Assembly (NCBI RefSeq): GCF_023284025.1
Contig: NZ_JAKIKR010000008.1
Span: forward strand, 1-64,000
Origin: Shewanella abyssi
Lineage (GTDB): Bacteria > Pseudomonadota > Gammaproteobacteria > Enterobacterales > Shewanellaceae
DNA length: 64,000 nt
Reading direction: 5' to 3'
The translations under genes were made by a program, and so were the position numbers. Positions within the stretch are counted from its first letter, which is position 1. Every line of letters begins with the position of its first letter. Below are positions 26,656 through 36,503 of the stretch, in pieces. Under the pieces are notes generated by a model. The model did not search any database. It worked only from the letters and a program-made list of their open reading frames with translations, and was not told where the DNA came from.

Positions 26656-27558
26656 TTAGGCTTTTTTATTATCTTCAATTAGCTGCAGCTTAACGAGCTC
26701 TATCATCGCTTTTGCGGCAAATGAGAGCGTCTGCTGTTTTCTCCAGAACAGAGATAGCTCCCAGCGCAGATCACGACTGGCTAGCGGCACGTTAACCACC
26801 GCATCCACTCGATAACGCTCAGCAATAATCTGTGGCAACAACATCACCCCAGTCCCTGCAGCCACCAGCGCGATACCGAAATCAGCATGACTGACGCGAG
26901 TAATTTCAGTCGGGGCAAAGCCGGCTTTTTCGCAAGCACTCAAAACCAATTCGTAAAGTGTGTATTCACGCTCGAACATCACTTGGGCTTGCTGGCGCAG
27001 ATCATTAAGCTGAAGCTGTTTATATGAAGCCAAAGGGTGGCTCTTTGGTACCACGACCACCATTGGCTCATTGCGAATTCGCAGGCCATCAAACTCATCA
27101 TCAAAATCAATAATCCCCGTTGCTAGCTCAATGTCATCTTTTTTGAGTGCCGCGGTTTGCTCTATCCCGCCGCGAACCAGCAACTGCATCTCAATTTTGG
27201 GATACTGTTGTCTAAATTTGGCTATCGCTGGTGCAAATAGCTCTGCGCTACCCAAGGGCGCTAACCCTAACCTTAATGTGCCTCCGGTCAGATTACGTAA
27301 GCCATCGAGCTCCGCCAGCATTCGTTGGCGACCATTGATAAGCTGCTCTGCATGGCGGTAAACCACTTTTCCGGCAGCGGTAAGCTTAACTTGCGTGCCG
27401 CGCTTACCTCGCTCCAACAACACCATTTGCAGCTCCTCTTCGAGCAACCTAATTGCCTTGGAAAGTGCAGGTTGGGTTAGAAATACCGTTTTACTGGCCT
27501 TTGAAAAACCACCCGCATTGACCACCTCAACAAAGTAGTGCAGCGTTTTCAGATCCAT
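26656..27558 (-). CDS. LysR-family transcriptional regulator (CidR-like)
   Basis: 300-residue regulator with the N-terminal winged helix (MDLKTLHYFVEVVNAGGFSKASKTVFLTQPALSKAIRLL region, residues 1-60) and a C-terminal periplasmic-binding-like effector domain. It is divergent from the CidA/LrgA-LrgB pair with 148 bases between start codons. In Bacillus and Staphylococcus a LysR regulator (CidR) responds to acetate and controls such genes, so the same role is likely here. The co-inducer is inferred, not shown. Confidence 0.88.
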   Translation of the reverse strand: MDLKTLHYFVEVVNAGGFSKASKTVFLTQPALSKAIRLLEEELQMVLLERGKRGTQVKLTAAGKVVYRHAEQLINGRQRMLAELDGLRNLTGGTLRLGLAPLGSAELFAPAIAKFRQQYPKIEMQLLVRGGIEQTAALKKDDIELATGIIDFDDEFDGLRIRNEPMVVVVPKSHPLASYKQLQLNDLRQQAQVMFEREYTLYELVLSACEKAGFAPTEITRVSHADFGIALVAAGTGVMLLPQIIAERYRVDAVVNVPLASRDLRWELSLFWRKQQTLSFAAKAMIELVKLQLIEDNKKA

Positions 27559-27669
27559 TTAGATAACCAATAGTTATAGAGTCTATGCATAATATTCATT
27601 TTTTCTATTGAATAAGCAAGCGTAAACTAACGTTATCAACTAAGGCCGCTATTCGATTTTCTATAATTC

Positions 27670-27690
27670 GGCATTCGGCATTCGGCATTC
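27670..27690 (+). repeat. Three tandem copies of GGCATTC
   Basis: Exact heptamers 17 bases before the cidA/lrgA start, between promoter and ribosome binding site. Confidence 0.9.
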
Positions 27691-27706
27691 GAGATTAGGG
27701 ATCCAC

Positions 27707-28162
27707 ATGGCTGCGAAGCAAAGTTCTATGGCGTTAATGATACCCAGTAATCTAAGCCCAAAAACACAATTCCACTTACAACGTATGTTGCAGGTGGCGT
27801 TATTTTGCGCTTTTGCTTGGGCCTGCCAAGTTATTGCCACTGAGATTAACTCTCCACTTCCAGGTAGCGTCATCGGGCTTGGACTGTTGTTAGCACTACT
27901 GTCGCTAAAATGGGTGCCCGAGCAAACGGTAAGTAGCGGGGCCGCTTGGTTAATTGGTGATCTGCTACTGTTTTTTATTCCGCCTGTGGTCGCGGTCATT
28001 AAATATCAAGCATTGCTCAAGGATTTTGGCCTAGTGTTAGTCAGTTCTATGTTAGTCGCCAGCACGATTGTTTTGCTTGGCACTGCCTTTACCGTTGATA
28101 GATTGTTTAAGCTGGAACGTAAACACAGATTAAAACTGCAACTCACTCAAGGGGCAAACTAA
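27707..28162 (+). CDS. CidA/LrgA family holin-like membrane protein
   Basis: 151 residues with four predicted membrane helices (about 28-45, 50-68, 78-98, 105-128). The family hallmark is PLPGSVIGLGLLLALL followed by LIGDLLLFFIPPVVAV. Members were first described as holin-like modulators of murein hydrolase activity; with LrgB partners they have more recently been linked to export of small acids such as pyruvate. The stop codon overlaps the next start (TAATG), so the pair is translationally coupled. A LysR regulator is divergent. Confidence 0.9.
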   Translation: MAAKQSSMALMIPSNLSPKTQFHLQRMLQVALFCAFAWACQVIATEINSPLPGSVIGLGLLLALLSLKWVPEQTVSSGAAWLIGDLLLFFIPPVVAVIKYQALLKDFGLVLVSSMLVASTIVLLGTAFTVDRLFKLERKHRLKLQLTQGAN

Positions 28163-28851
28163 TGAGCCTATCGCTATGGGGCGGATTTTGCTTAGCACTC
28201 ACCTTAATGGGCTACTACAGTAGTAAGGCGCTTTATCGCCGTCAGCAAAAGATTTGGTTTGCGCCCATTGTTATCGCACCGCTGATGATCTTGTTGGTGG
28301 TGGTCACCTTAAACATTCCACTGGCTGACTATTTTAAATACACCCATTGGTTAGCCGCATTATTAGCGCCGGCGACTATTGCCTTTGCGGTGCCCATATA
28401 CCGTGAACGGGCATTGATAAAGCAATATCCAATCACCTTGAGTGTTGGCGTAATGGTCGGCTTGCTACTGGGTATTGGCTCCTCTTGGTTAGTTGGCTAC
28501 TTCACCACCCTGCCCGCAGAGCTATCCAACAGCTTGATGGTGCGCTCGGTTTCAACGCCTTTTGCCTTGGAAGCCACTAGCGCCTTTGGCGGGGTACCTG
28601 AGCTGACAGCCATGCTGGTGCTTATTACAGGCGTGATGGGGATGCTTATCTGCGAACCTCTGTTTAAGGTAGCCAAGATCCGCAGCTCGGTAGCAAAAGG
28701 CGTCGCCCTTGGCGCATCGGCTCATGGGGTTGGCGCCGCTAAAGCCAGTGAGATAGGCAGACAAGAGGGAGTCATCGCCAGTTTAACCATGATTTTTACC
28801 GGTATTGCGATGGTGATTATGGCGCCAGTGTTTGCATATATCGTTAACTAG
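28162..28851 (+). CDS. CidB/LrgB family membrane protein
   Basis: 229 residues with about seven hydrophobic segments. The LrgB signature is seen as LMVRSVSTPFALEATSAFGG and a C-terminal GVALGASAHGVGAAKASEIG. It works with the preceding CidA/LrgA-type protein and overlaps it by one base. Complete at both ends. Confidence 0.92.
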   Translation: MSLSLWGGFCLALTLMGYYSSKALYRRQQKIWFAPIVIAPLMILLVVVTLNIPLADYFKYTHWLAALLAPATIAFAVPIYRERALIKQYPITLSVGVMVGLLLGIGSSWLVGYFTTLPAELSNSLMVRSVSTPFALEATSAFGGVPELTAMLVLITGVMGMLICEPLFKVAKIRSSVAKGVALGASAHGVGAAKASEIGRQEGVIASLTMIFTGIAMVIMAPVFAYIVN

Positions 28852-29149
28852 CTTCAACCCGCATTTTTAAAATCCACAACCAAATACATCGTTATCAAAG
28901 ACTGAATAAATAACCTTGATCCCAGCTCCCCGCTATTCACCTCAGCTTCTATATCATGAGTTCCTCTCAAACTGCCATTAACGCATTGGTGTTTGTCATC
29001 AAATTAGGTAAAGTGTCGACTGCAATTACAAGCTTGCAGCGTTTTGGCAAAGAACATTACCTTCATCTCACCCAAAACCAACATAAAAATGCTTCTTAAA
29101 TACGAAAGCAATTATAAATATAAATAATTAAAACAATTAGAGGAAAGTT
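28852..29149. other. Intergenic region upstream of the POT-like transporter gene
   Basis: 298 bases without a supported gene. The last 50 bases are very A+T-rich and end with an AGAGGAAAG ribosome binding site. Confidence 0.45.
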
Positions 29150-30682
29150 ATGAGCGAGTCAAATGATGCTTACGCAGATAACGACCTACGGGAAGTCAAA
29201 CAGCTGGGAATGTGGGCCTCGATTGCCAGCTTAAGCTATATTTTTTGGATTGTCGGCGGCATGGAGCTGGTCGAGCGCATCGCCTATTACGGTGTTAAAG
29301 CCAGTGCAGGCCTTTACGCTAAAGCGCCGCTATCTGAAGGTGGTCTTGGCATTAGCTTAAGTGACTACGGTATTATTATCGGTCTCTGGGCATTGATGCA
29401 GACCTTCGTTCCGGTATTTACGGGTGGCATTTCAGACCGTGTTGGTTATAAAGAGACTATCTTCGCTTCAACGCTAATCAAAATCTCCGGCTACTTGGTG
29501 ATGGCGTTTTTCCCGAGTTTCTATGGCTTCCTTTTTGGCGCTATTCTTCTTGCCGCAGGCACCGGGGTATTTAAGCCCGGTATTCAAGGCACACTAGTCC
29601 TCTCCACCGGGCGACAGAACACCTCGATGGCTTGGGGGATCTTCTACCAAGTGGTTAATATTGGTGGTTTCTTAGGCCCACTCGTTGCCGTGCATATGCG
29701 CCAACTCTCTTGGGACTATGTATTCTTTGCCTGCGCCGCGATTATCTCCTTTAACTTTCTATTTTTACTGGCCTATAAAGAGCCCGGTAAAGAGGAGCGT
29801 TTGGAGCGTAATCGTAAGATTAAGTCAGGCGAAATTAAGCAAGTGGCACTGTGGCGTGATGCATTGCACGAGCTGAAAAAACCGATCGTAATCTACTACA
29901 TGCTTGTGTTTGCAGCTTTCTGGTTCCTGTTTAACTCACTGTTCGATGTATTACCTATCCACATCGCTGAGTGGGTTGATACTAGTGTGATTGTGACCTC
30001 ACTATTTGGACCTGAAGGGACCACCAATGGTTTCTTCCAGTTCTGGCTAGGACTCGATAATACCGGTACTAAGGTGATGCCTGAAGGCATGCTTAACCTT
30101 AACGCGGGTATGATCATGACCACCTGTTTCTTAGTAGCAGCATTAACCGCAAAGTACCGTATCACCAATGCGATGTTAGCCGGCTGCTTACTGAGTATTT
30201 TGGCTTTTGTGCTCATTGGCGCGACGAACGCTGCTTGGATGATAGTACTCGCTATTGCGATGTTCTCCTTCGGTGAGATGATGATTAGCCCGAAGAAAAA
30301 CGAGTTTATGGGTAACATTGCCCCTGAAGGCAAAAAAGCCATGTATCTTGGTTTTGTGATGCTACCCCAGGGCATTGGCTGGACGCTTGAAGGTTTCTTT
30401 GGCCCTAAGCTCTATGAAGCGTATGCCTCGAAAGAGATCTTCTCGCGGGAGTTATTGGCAGATCGTGGCATGAGTGCCAGTGATATTAGCGCCATACCTT
30501 TAGGTGAGGCGTTTACAACCTTAGTCGCTTATACTGGTGAACCTGCTCAAGCGCTAACCACATTGCTTTATAACACTCATAATATCGGTATGGCGTGGTA
30601 TATCATTGCGGCAATCGGTTCAATTTCTGCTATTGGGATCTTCCTCTACGGCAAGTGGTTGTTTAAGCTCCAGCAACGCTAA
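29150..30682 (+). CDS. POT/PTR2-like major facilitator transporter
   Basis: 510-residue polytopic inner-membrane protein with about 12-14 helices. Family signs are GGMELVERIAYYG near residues 36-48, comparable to the ERFSYYG motif of proton-coupled oligopeptide transporters, the loop GGISDRVGYKET between helices 2 and 3, and GIFYQVVNIGGFLGP in the middle, comparable to the PTR2 signature. Substrate is probably di- or tripeptides or a related solute; this cannot be fixed from sequence. Single gene with its own terminator. Confidence 0.82.
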   Translation: MSESNDAYADNDLREVKQLGMWASIASLSYIFWIVGGMELVERIAYYGVKASAGLYAKAPLSEGGLGISLSDYGIIIGLWALMQTFVPVFTGGISDRVGYKETIFASTLIKISGYLVMAFFPSFYGFLFGAILLAAGTGVFKPGIQGTLVLSTGRQNTSMAWGIFYQVVNIGGFLGPLVAVHMRQLSWDYVFFACAAIISFNFLFLLAYKEPGKEERLERNRKIKSGEIKQVALWRDALHELKKPIVIYYMLVFAAFWFLFNSLFDVLPIHIAEWVDTSVIVTSLFGPEGTTNGFFQFWLGLDNTGTKVMPEGMLNLNAGMIMTTCFLVAALTAKYRITNAMLAGCLLSILAFVLIGATNAAWMIVLAIAMFSFGEMMISPKKNEFMGNIAPEGKKAMYLGFVMLPQGIGWTLEGFFGPKLYEAYASKEIFSRELLADRGMSASDISAIPLGEAFTTLVAYTGEPAQALTTLLYNTHNIGMAWYIIAAIGSISAIGIFLYGKWLFKLQQR

Positions 30683-30724
30683 GTGCATACTTAGAATAAA
30701 AAGCTAGAATAAAAAATTGGAACC

Positions 30725-30760
30725 AAAAAAAAGCTGACATCAATGTCAGCTTTTTTGTTA
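30725..30760. terminator. Bidirectional terminator between transporter genes
   Basis: Stem AAAAGCTGACAT-ca-ATGTCAGCTTTT flanked by A and T runs, serving the convergent POT-like gene and satP. Confidence 0.9.
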
Positions 30761-30786
30761 TTAAAACCAGCTAAAACACAGCAGGT

Positions 30787-31410
30787 TTATGCCGCTTTTA
30801 GTGGGCTGTTCACTGCAACTACCGCAGGTGTCGCAGCAAAGCGCGCTTTACCTACCGGCAGAATAACTCGGCCATATTCAGCGTTAAGCACTTGAGCCAT
30901 GGCAAAGTACATCGCGCTTAGTCCACAGAAGATCCCTTCAAATCCCGCAATCGTGCCGATAAGTTCGCTGCCAGTAAAGTCACGGGCGGCCAATAGGAAG
31001 AACAGTATCGTCAGTGAACCAAATACAATCTGTTTCGCTAACGGATAGCGCATTGAGCCGATGAACATAAAGCCGGTGAAGATGCCCCACAGCGACAGAT
31101 ACCATCCCATAAATCCTGCAGGACTGGCTGCTAAGCCCATTTTAGGCATCACGATAAGCCCGACTAACGTCAACCAGAACAAACCGTAAGAGGTAAATGC
31201 AGTGGTACCAAAAGTGTCACCACGCTTGAAACACATCATGCCGACTAATACTTGACCAATACCACCATAAAATATGCCCATCGCGAGGATCATTGAATCC
31301 ATCGGAAAAAAGCCTGCGTTATGAATATTAAGTAAAACGGTGGTCATACCGAATCCCATTAAGCCAAGTGGAGCTGGATTTGCGAGAGAGTTTGTAAGCT
31401 GTGTAGACAT
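30787..31410 (-). CDS. satP: SatP/YaaH family acetate/succinate transporter
   Basis: 207-residue membrane protein with six helices. The family signature NPAPLGLMGFGMTTVLLN is at residues 11-28. Members of the GPR1/FUN34/YaaH family take up acetate and succinate with protons. Length is typical. Its upstream region (31411-32023) is long and contains palindromes that may be regulatory. The nearby CidA/LrgB-type pair may also relate to acetate, but the genes are not in one operon. Confidence 0.92.
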   Translation of the reverse strand: MSTQLTNSLANPAPLGLMGFGMTTVLLNIHNAGFFPMDSMILAMGIFYGGIGQVLVGMMCFKRGDTFGTTAFTSYGLFWLTLVGLIVMPKMGLAASPAGFMGWYLSLWGIFTGFMFIGSMRYPLAKQIVFGSLTILFFLLAARDFTGSELIGTIAGFEGIFCGLSAMYFAMAQVLNAEYGRVILPVGKARFAATPAVVAVNSPLKAA

Positions 31411-31933
31411 TGAGTTCCCCTACAGGAAGTGATCAATAAGCAATAAGATGTTTAGCGGTTGCGCTCAACCGCACTAGATTAGCTGTCGTTGATGAATGTT
31501 AGTTAATCTTAGCGCCGCGGATTTTAGTGAAAGCTGTCACCGCAAGCAAATGCGCACTAGGTAAAACAGCTGATGGTGAATTGAACAAAAAAACACTAAT
31601 TTAAGTTATTATCAGTAACTTAAGACAAACACAACCGGGTCAAGGTAAACCCTCGCACCAACCCACACCAAGATCTCACTTTGCAGCATTAGCCGATCAT
31701 GATCACACTTATCTACCATTACCACTTTAGCAATTGCTAAAACGGCAGCGGTTTACTGCTGATTAATTGCACTGGATCACAAATTTGAATATCGGTTCAT
31801 TTTTATTAAAAATAACGGCTGCGCTGACTCATGCAACGCCATGATCTAAAGCGAGGTCAACAAAAGAGCCGAAATAATAACGACAAGGCGTTTTTCTGAA
31901 GCTATGCTCCGCGCCGAAGCTCCAAGATAGTGG
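31411..31933. promoter_or_regulatory. Long upstream region of satP with palindromes
   Basis: No gene seen. TTAAGTTA / TAACTTAA (31601-31608, 31616-31623) is a perfect inverted repeat with a 7-base spacer, and GATCATGATC near 31696 is a palindrome. Either could bind a regulator. Confidence 0.45.
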
Positions 31934-31961
31934 CAAAAAAAGGGGAGCCCGAAGGCTCCCA
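31934..31961 (-). terminator. Rho-independent terminator after the decaheme cytochrome gene
   Basis: Stem GGGAGCC-ttc-GGGCTCCC followed by T7 on the minus strand, about 63 bases past the stop. Confidence 0.85.
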
Positions 31962-32023
31962 AGAGGTTCAAAGGCGATGAGAAGCAGGGATCTCATCGCG
32001 GGTGAAACTTTTATAGTTTTAAG

Positions 32024-34336
32024 TTAGTGAGCGCCTCCCATATGCATCTTGTCGATACCATAGGTCTTACCTTCGGCGTGACAGGTTGCACAAGACTCAA
32101 CTGGAAGGTCTTCACCATCCATTAGAGTAATACCGTCAACTATTGCGCCGTTGCTCTCGAAATGCGCCTTAGCAGCTGCACCTGAGTGAGCGTGACAAGT
32201 ACGACATGCTTCAGCAACAGGGCTAATGAACGTAGTTGCTCCAGCATCAACAGCAATATTTCGCTTACCAGAAGTTAGGCCACCATCGGCGGCGAACAAG
32301 TTCACACCGTCTTTATGACAAGCTGTACACTGAGTTGCCACTGCAGGATAACCTTGAGTTTCCATATCAGAATTTAAGTGAATTGCAGGGAAGCCACGGT
32401 TGTCATCCCATAAGCCACTATGGAAACGGTGAGCTACCGCAAAGAGGTCGCGAGTGCTGTAGTTTAGCCCTTCAATCGCTTCGAAGACTGGATGGCCATC
32501 AGCATCAACTTCGTCTGTCTTGTACTCAGGTTGAACATGGTATGAACCACCCCAAGTATCATTATGACAACCAACACATTGGTCAAAACGCTCATTACCA
32601 TAATGCTTTGCGATACCTAGCGAAGTATGACAAGTATTACACTTGGCTTCGTCCGCGGTAACGCGTAGAGGGTCACTGAAACGAGAGATATTTGCACCGC
32701 TGCCATCAGCATTGGCAAGATTCCAATATGTTGGAGCCATGGTGATAGCAACATAACCAACATCGTATTGTGCTTCACCATTTGCATCTAAGCATTCGAT
32801 TAGCGCGCCTTCTGAGTCGGCACAGACTGAGAATCTCGGCGTAATCGCAATGCTCTTGCCGTCGAGGTCATAGTTAGCTAGTTGGGTAACAACTAACTTG
32901 CCACCTGCTGCTACAACACCGTTAAGATTGACTGACGAGCTGCCGTAATAAGTACCGTCAGCATTTACCCAACCTGTCTTCATTTCGTCATACTTGGTAT
33001 AGTTGGTGAATTCGAAACCATCAGCAACGGGAGCACCATCAATCATGACGTCAAATGTTATTACGATTTCATCTGCATCAATTGTGGTACTTTCAGTATA
33101 AGAGACTGAACTGACAGCTATCTCAATTGAGTCTGTTGCGATTGCACGGGCACCCACACTATGGGCTTGCACAGGGCTTAAAATACCCGCACCGTGACAG
33201 CCAGAACAAGCAGCATCACTTCCAGGCACTATGCCAGCGTGACCATCACCGGTTTCAAAGTTAATGTCCATATGACAAGAGACACAGGCTTCAGCATAGA
33301 CATTGTCGTTCCACTGGGTGCCATTATCATGACAAGTAGTACAATCGTTTAGCTCTGCAGGGAAGCCTATCTCACCAAATTCTTCTTCAGCTTCACCCGT
33401 TAATGGAACAAAACTTTTATGACCGCTGTGCAATGTATGGATCATTGCGTTCCAGTTTGCATTCCAGCCTTTTTCTGGATCTGCTTCACCGCCCGCATAT
33501 GCTGGGTTATGACAAGCAACGCAATTTTCTACTTTTTGATAGTTATGATGAGCACCTATATTGGCGATGCGGATGTCAGTAACCGCGTAACCTTCTAGGC
33601 TACTATGACACTTGATACACGCGGCATTAGACACTGAATCTTTTACCGATACCGCAAGCTCACCGGTAGCAGGAATAAAGTCGACAGGAGTAGAGAGTAG
33701 CTTGTCAGAGATGCCGGCGCCTGAACTATCGACGACATTATAAGTACGTACCATCACGCGGAACAGGTTGTTGGCATCGCCTTCGGCGAGTACCACTGGT
33801 GCATTACCATCATGCTCCCAAGTACCGGTGTAAGTGCCAGGGTTGGCTTCATCTTCAACTAAGGTACAAGCTTCAACCTCTGCGCCGCCTCGAGCAGTGG
33901 CCATACCCGTTGGCGTACAATACATGCTTGAGCCAAACTCGTTAGCCAGTGCATTGTTTTGCCACAATACTGGCGCGCCGGTATCGGTAGCGTTTGCGGC
34001 TTGGTTCATCACATATAGCGCTACTTTTTCTAACCCAGTAAAAGGCATTGCTTCGCCCTTACTGTCCTTGCCTGTTACGGTAAATTTAATCGTAAAGGCA
34101 TCAGTACCCACCACGACGATATCTGCAGGTGCCATTGTTAGTACGAAATCAGCAGCACTGCTTACCGTGTCAACCGTGATACCAGCAGGTGTACCCGGTG
34201 TTCCAGGAGTACCTGGTGTTCCAGGAGCACCTGGTGCGCCATCTTGACCATCGTCACCATCACTACAACCGGCTAAACCGATAGCAGCAATTAATGCCAC
34301 CGCCAATAAAGACTTCTTATGTGTTCTCATCATCAT
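32024..34336 (-). CDS. OmcA/MtrC-family decaheme c-type cytochrome, outer-membrane lipoprotein
   Basis: 770-residue precursor. A lipoprotein signal peptide ends in IGLAGC (lipidated Cys near residue 24), followed by a collagen-like GAPGAPGTPGTPGTP stretch. Ten CxxCH haem sites follow, five in each of two groups (CIKCH, CVACH, CTTCH, CVSCH, CSGCH; then CNTCH, CVGCH, CTACH, CRTCH, CATCH), with beta-rich domains before each group. This is the plan of the cell-surface cytochromes that pass electrons to metal oxides and flavins. No mtrA/mtrB-like genes lie near, so it must use a porin-cytochrome module encoded elsewhere. Three ATGs open the gene; the AAAGGG site best fits the second or third. A LysR-type gene lies upstream on the same strand. 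Confidence 0.93.
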   Translation of the reverse strand: MMMRTHKKSLLAVALIAAIGLAGCSDGDDGQDGAPGAPGTPGTPGTPGTPAGITVDTVSSAADFVLTMAPADIVVVGTDAFTIKFTVTGKDSKGEAMPFTGLEKVALYVMNQAANATDTGAPVLWQNNALANEFGSSMYCTPTGMATARGGAEVEACTLVEDEANPGTYTGTWEHDGNAPVVLAEGDANNLFRVMVRTYNVVDSSGAGISDKLLSTPVDFIPATGELAVSVKDSVSNAACIKCHSSLEGYAVTDIRIANIGAHHNYQKVENCVACHNPAYAGGEADPEKGWNANWNAMIHTLHSGHKSFVPLTGEAEEEFGEIGFPAELNDCTTCHDNGTQWNDNVYAEACVSCHMDINFETGDGHAGIVPGSDAACSGCHGAGILSPVQAHSVGARAIATDSIEIAVSSVSYTESTTIDADEIVITFDVMIDGAPVADGFEFTNYTKYDEMKTGWVNADGTYYGSSSVNLNGVVAAGGKLVVTQLANYDLDGKSIAITPRFSVCADSEGALIECLDANGEAQYDVGYVAITMAPTYWNLANADGSGANISRFSDPLRVTADEAKCNTCHTSLGIAKHYGNERFDQCVGCHNDTWGGSYHVQPEYKTDEVDADGHPVFEAIEGLNYSTRDLFAVAHRFHSGLWDDNRGFPAIHLNSDMETQGYPAVATQCTACHKDGVNLFAADGGLTSGKRNIAVDAGATTFISPVAEACRTCHAHSGAAAKAHFESNGAIVDGITLMDGEDLPVESCATCHAEGKTYGIDKMHMGGAH

Positions 34337-34511
34337 ATCCCTTTATAGGTATTTTAGTTCTGCATACGCAGTGAGTTAAATATAAAACAAACTCAAATAT
34401 ACGAAACTTATTTGTATGAATGATGTGACAACAATTTAGAGATTCAGTTAATGAAATTGCGATAAATGTAATTGGCAATATCGATTATTGAAATCAACCT
34501 CCATAAAGTAA

Positions 34512-35486
34512 CTATTTTGGGCTCTTAGCGACTAATAGCTCTGAAACAATTCCCAGTAACAACGCCTTTCTAGCCGGGGTGTAGCGTCTATTTTTTTCAT
34601 TTTTTTCAATTAGATAATATTGTGGAGCCATCATTTGCCCATGTAGTAGCCGTGTCTGTTCGCAGGGTAAAACTTCTGTCCTTAACGCTGAAATTTCATT
34701 GCTAATATCAACCTCTATCGCAGGTGTAAAAGCCAAGCTCCCCATCGTCAGTAGATGACAAAACCACTCCTCTCTGGTGCTTACCTTGTCGATGTTATCC
34801 AGTGGAATTCTAGCATTACGACAGTAGAGTTCTAAGGGGTCGATCTTATCGTTAAAGCCCTTACTTTCGAGGTATAAGAATGGATATACAGCAATATGTT
34901 CCAAGGTGATATCGGGTAGGCTTTGCCAGATGGGGTGCTCTCTGCGTCCAGCAAGGTAAACAGAATCAAGTGAACCTATGAGCTCGTTTTTCAGCTCGAC
35001 GCTATATGAGGTGTCAAAAGAGATCCCAAGGTCTAACTCACCATTGTGGATCAATTCAGCCGATGATGGATCCCAGCAATGTAGACGAATATTGCCTATC
35101 GCGCCTTTATCTGAATGCTGGCTTATTGCTACCGCGAAGCTATTCATTATATTTTGGGTCACTGCGATATCTATGGTGGGCAGTAGCGTGGGGTCGGCCA
35201 CCTCCGATGCGACCTGTTCAATATGAGCTATCGACTGATAGAACCGGCAAACAGGTTCATATAACTGTTCAGCCAAAGGGGTGGGTTTAAGCCCATGCTG
35301 ACGGCGATAAAATAGCTCATCGTTAAAAGCTATTCTCAGCGCGGTAAGGCAACGGCTAATTTTCGGTGCCGATACTTGCAGCTCTATGGCGGTAGTGTTG
35401 GCGTGACCATTCTCGTAAAGTGTTTTAAATACCACCAGGCAAAAAACATCTAACTCAGTTATTTTCTTTAAAGATTCATTAAGCAT
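34512..35486 (-). CDS. LysR-family transcriptional regulator
   Basis: 324-residue regulator. The N-terminal helix-turn-helix is recognisable (LDVFCLVVFKTLYENGHANTTAIELQVSAPKISRCLTALR region, residues 13-52), but more diverged than usual, with ISRCLTALR where SxxIxxLE is typical. The C-terminal 230 residues have the effector-domain pattern. It is 175 bases upstream of the decaheme cytochrome gene and on the same strand, so it may control it. The inducer is unknown. Confidence 0.83.
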   Translation of the reverse strand: MLNESLKKITELDVFCLVVFKTLYENGHANTTAIELQVSAPKISRCLTALRIAFNDELFYRRQHGLKPTPLAEQLYEPVCRFYQSIAHIEQVASEVADPTLLPTIDIAVTQNIMNSFAVAISQHSDKGAIGNIRLHCWDPSSAELIHNGELDLGISFDTSYSVELKNELIGSLDSVYLAGRREHPIWQSLPDITLEHIAVYPFLYLESKGFNDKIDPLELYCRNARIPLDNIDKVSTREEWFCHLLTMGSLAFTPAIEVDISNEISALRTEVLPCEQTRLLHGQMMAPQYYLIEKNEKNRRYTPARKALLLGIVSELLVAKSPK

Positions 35487-35791
35487 TATTTGGAGACCTG
35501 TTGAATACTTAATTATAGGTATAGCATATAGGTCAATATCAAAGCGTGACCAACGCAGTTAACCAATAGCCAATACAGAAATATTAGCACTACATCACAG
35601 CGACTTAACCACCTAAAACGCTATCCTTTTAGCTTTTAATAGCGTCCAAAGCCATCCAGGATAAGATAAAAAGTCGATTACTTAAGTCTGACGAAGAACC
35701 GCAAGCGAAATCAACTTAAAGCAGAGCCTTAAGCCTAAGTTTGAATTATGAGTTATGAGTTATGAGTTATCACAGCTAGAGGCTAATGAGG
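35487..35791. other. Intergenic region with GAGTTAT heptamers
   Basis: No gene seen in 305 bases. Three tandem GAGTTAT units with a partial one lie at about 35745-35770, just past the pseudouridine synthase stop. Confidence 0.6.
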
Positions 35792-36493
35792 CTATGTTGC
35801 TATTTCTACAGCTGTTAATTCGCGACTTTGCCCTAACGCTAAGTGAGGGTCGAGCACAATAGTGCCGACGGAAATACGGTGCAGGCCAATGACGGGGTTA
35901 CGAAAACGGCCGAACATGCGTTTTATTTGATGATAACGCCCCTCCATCAAGGTGACTAATGCCGTGTGACTATCAACAATTTCCAGTTTGACGGGGGCGG
36001 TGGTGATATCTTCAAACTCAAAGTACATGCCATCGAAGAACGCTTTAATGTATGACACATCGATAGGGTTCTCTAGTGTCACCCGGTAAAGTTTTGCTAC
36101 TTTGTGCTCCGGAGACATTAACCGCTTCGACCAGCGCCCGTCGTTAGTTAACAGCAATAATCCTGAGGTGTTGAGATCTAAGCGTCCGACAATATGCAGT
36201 TGCAGCTTGTCTGCTCGGGTTAGCAGATCGATGACCGTCTTATGTTTATCATCAACAGTCGCGCTGACAATCCCCACTGGCTTGTGTAGCATTACATAGC
36301 TTGGCGCGTTGGCTTGCAGCACTTTCCCCTCTAAGCTGATATGGGAGAACTCATCGATGATTTGATCAATATCTCGCGCCACTTGGCCGTCAACTTCAAC
36401 CAGCCCTTGCGCCAGCAGCAGTCTTACATGCTTGCGATTGATGTTGGTTTTAGCACTAATAAACCGGTCTAGCCGCGCTCGTTTAGATCCCAC
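35792..36493 (-). CDS. RsuA-family pseudouridine synthase
   Basis: Enzyme that isomerises a uridine in ribosomal RNA; RsuA acts on U516 of 16S rRNA. An S4 RNA-binding domain (RLDRFISAKTNINRKHVRLLLAQGLVEVDG) is followed by the catalytic domain with GRLDLNTSGLLLLTNDG, whose Asp is the nucleophile, and GRYHQIKRMFG. 233-234 residues. The GTG at 36493 is preferred over the ATG at 36508: AGGAG lies five bases before the GTG, while the ATG lies within a heptamer array and has no ribosome binding site. RluE/RluF-type specificity cannot be excluded. Confidence 0.85.
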   Translation of the reverse strand: MGSKRARLDRFISAKTNINRKHVRLLLAQGLVEVDGQVARDIDQIIDEFSHISLEGKVLQANAPSYVMLHKPVGIVSATVDDKHKTVIDLLTRADKLQLHIVGRLDLNTSGLLLLTNDGRWSKRLMSPEHKVAKLYRVTLENPIDVSYIKAFFDGMYFEFEDITTAPVKLEIVDSHTALVTLMEGRYHQIKRMFGRFRNPVIGLHRISVGTIVLDPHLALGQSRELTAVEIAT

Positions 36494-36503
36494 CTTCTCT
36501 CCT

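Noticed and set aside
33834..34247. Plus-strand open frame with Val-Pro-Gly repeats
   Set aside because: It is the antisense reading of the collagen-like stretch of the decaheme cytochrome gene.
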